Of a stretch of DNA of 6,230 nucleotides, positions 5,427-6,230 are shown in pieces; within the stretch, counting starts at the first letter, position 1; each line of letters begins with the position of its first letter. The DNA is from an uncultured Paraprevotella sp. (lineage in GTDB: Bacteria; Bacteroidota; Bacteroidia; Bacteroidales; Bacteroidaceae). The stretch lies in NCBI GenBank assembly GCA_900766785.1, contig CAAFWT010000029.1, positions 1 through 6,230 of the forward strand, in the 5' to 3' direction. The position numbers and the translations under genes are program-made. The notes beneath the pieces were generated by a model. That model saw only the letters and a list, made by a program, of their open reading frames with translations, searched no databases and was not told where the DNA came from.

Positions 5427-6230
5427 ATGAAGAAGATATATTTGCTTATTCTGACTGCCCTGATTGCCTCCTGCCGTCAGAGCGGCCAGTTCTGTGTGAC
5501 TGGTCATATCACGGATGCTGCGGATACGGTCATGTATCTGGAACACATCTCTTTAGGAGATGGAATAGAGGCAATAGACTCTGTTCGCCTGGATGAAAGT
5601 GGTGCCTTTGAACTGAAGGGCGACACTATGCCCACTCCTGAATTTTATCGTCTCAGGATTGGCGGTCAGTGCATCAATCTGGCCATAGACAGCACGGAGA
5701 CGGTGAGCGTGGAGGCCAGTATGAAGAACATGTCCTTTGGATATACTGTGACGGGAAGCGGAACCTGTGATACCATTCGCATCCTATGTCTGAAGCTTGC
5801 AGAACTGGAGAAGTCCATCAAGCGAGTGGCCGACAATCGTGATTATACCATTGAGGAGCGAAACGAAATGATTGACGAACTGGTTCAGCAATACAAGACT
5901 GAAATCAAGATGGAGATCATACAGAACCGCTATGATGCCACGGCCAGTTATTTTGCATGTTTCCAGATGCTTGGAGGTCAACTGCTTTTCAATCCTTTGG
6001 CTGACCGAAGCGACTTGACCTGGATAAGGGCGGTGGCCAATGCCTGGAACGAGAAGTATCCTGGTTCCCAGCGTACCGAGAACCTTTATAATATCGTGAT
6101 GGAGGGACAACGCCTGCAGGCCAAGCCACGTGAGATAGTCATTGATACCAATCATAGCAAGGTGAGGGAACTGGGCATCATAGACATGACCTTCCCCGAT
6201 GTCAACGGTACAGAACATACACTCAGCGAC
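5427..6230 (+). CDS. DUF4369-type lipoprotein with thioredoxin-like domain, 3' end cut off
   Basis: The reading frame is open from the ATG at 5427 to the window edge (268 residues seen, no stop). Residues 1-16 form a lipoprotein signal ending in the lipobox I-A-S-C16. Residues 22-115 look like the beta-rich DUF4369 domain common in Bacteroidetes lipoproteins. A charged helical stretch follows (about 117-170), then a less clear linker. The visible end, IIDMTFPDVNGTEHTLSD (251-268), is the typical opening of an AhpC/TSA-redoxin or TlpA/ResA-like domain, so the product is probably an envelope thiol-disulfide oxidoreductase. Its CxxC active site would lie beyond the window and could not be checked. 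The residues after C16 (RQSGQ) lack the acidic surface-export signal described for Bacteroidetes lipoproteins, so it probably stays on the periplasmic side (inference). It starts just after its own promoter, divergent from pnp. Confidence 0.85.
   Translation, partial: MKKIYLLILTALIASCRQSGQFCVTGHITDAADTVMYLEHISLGDGIEAIDSVRLDESGAFELKGDTMPTPEFYRLRIGGQCINLAIDSTETVSVEASMKNMSFGYTVTGSGTCDTIRILCLKLAELEKSIKRVADNRDYTIEERNEMIDELVQQYKTEIKMEIIQNRYDATASYFACFQMLGGQLLFNPLADRSDLTWIRAVANAWNEKYPGSQRTENLYNIVMEGQRLQAKPREIVIDTNHSKVRELGIIDMTFPDVNGTEHTLSD

Overview
The window looks like a piece of a Bacteroidales chromosome, most likely Prevotellaceae (inference). The reasons are the TonB-dependent receptor, the DUF4369-type lipoprotein, Bacteroidetes-style -7 boxes (TAnnTTTG), start codons without a Shine-Dalgarno sequence, and a PNPase whose sequence closely resembles my recollection of Bacteroides/Prevotella PNPases. 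There are four convincing genes. No mobile element, CRISPR array, tRNA or rRNA was seen.

Layout. Positions 1-358 are non-coding. They begin with a striking array of seven short palindromes spaced exactly 22 bp apart (from position 2, perhaps continuing to the left), followed by an AT-richer promoter region with a diverged 63-bp repeat and a -7 box. Positions 359-2694 hold a two-gene operon on the + strand: an outer-membrane TonB-dependent receptor, then, 20 nt later, a small secreted heavy-metal-associated (HMA) protein with an MxCxxC site. Positions 2695-2983 separate this operon from the convergent pnp gene. This gap holds an 11-bp tandem repeat, eight degenerate GTTAAR-type hexamers, a possible tiny hydrophobic ORF on the - strand and a strong hairpin terminator. 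Positions 2984-5236 (- strand) encode full-length polynucleotide phosphorylase with an unusual repeated Arg/Pro tail. A divergent promoter region (5237-5426) leads to a + strand lipoprotein gene from 5427 that runs off the window just where a thioredoxin-like domain begins.

How the parts fit. The receptor and HMA protein probably form a metal (likely copper) acquisition or handling unit: the receptor brings a substrate across the outer membrane and the periplasmic HMA protein binds or passes on the metal. pnp is a housekeeping RNA-decay gene. The last gene is probably an envelope thiol-disulfide oxidoreductase with its own promoter. The least explained parts are the 22-bp palindrome array at the left edge and the repeat-rich gap at 2748-2821.
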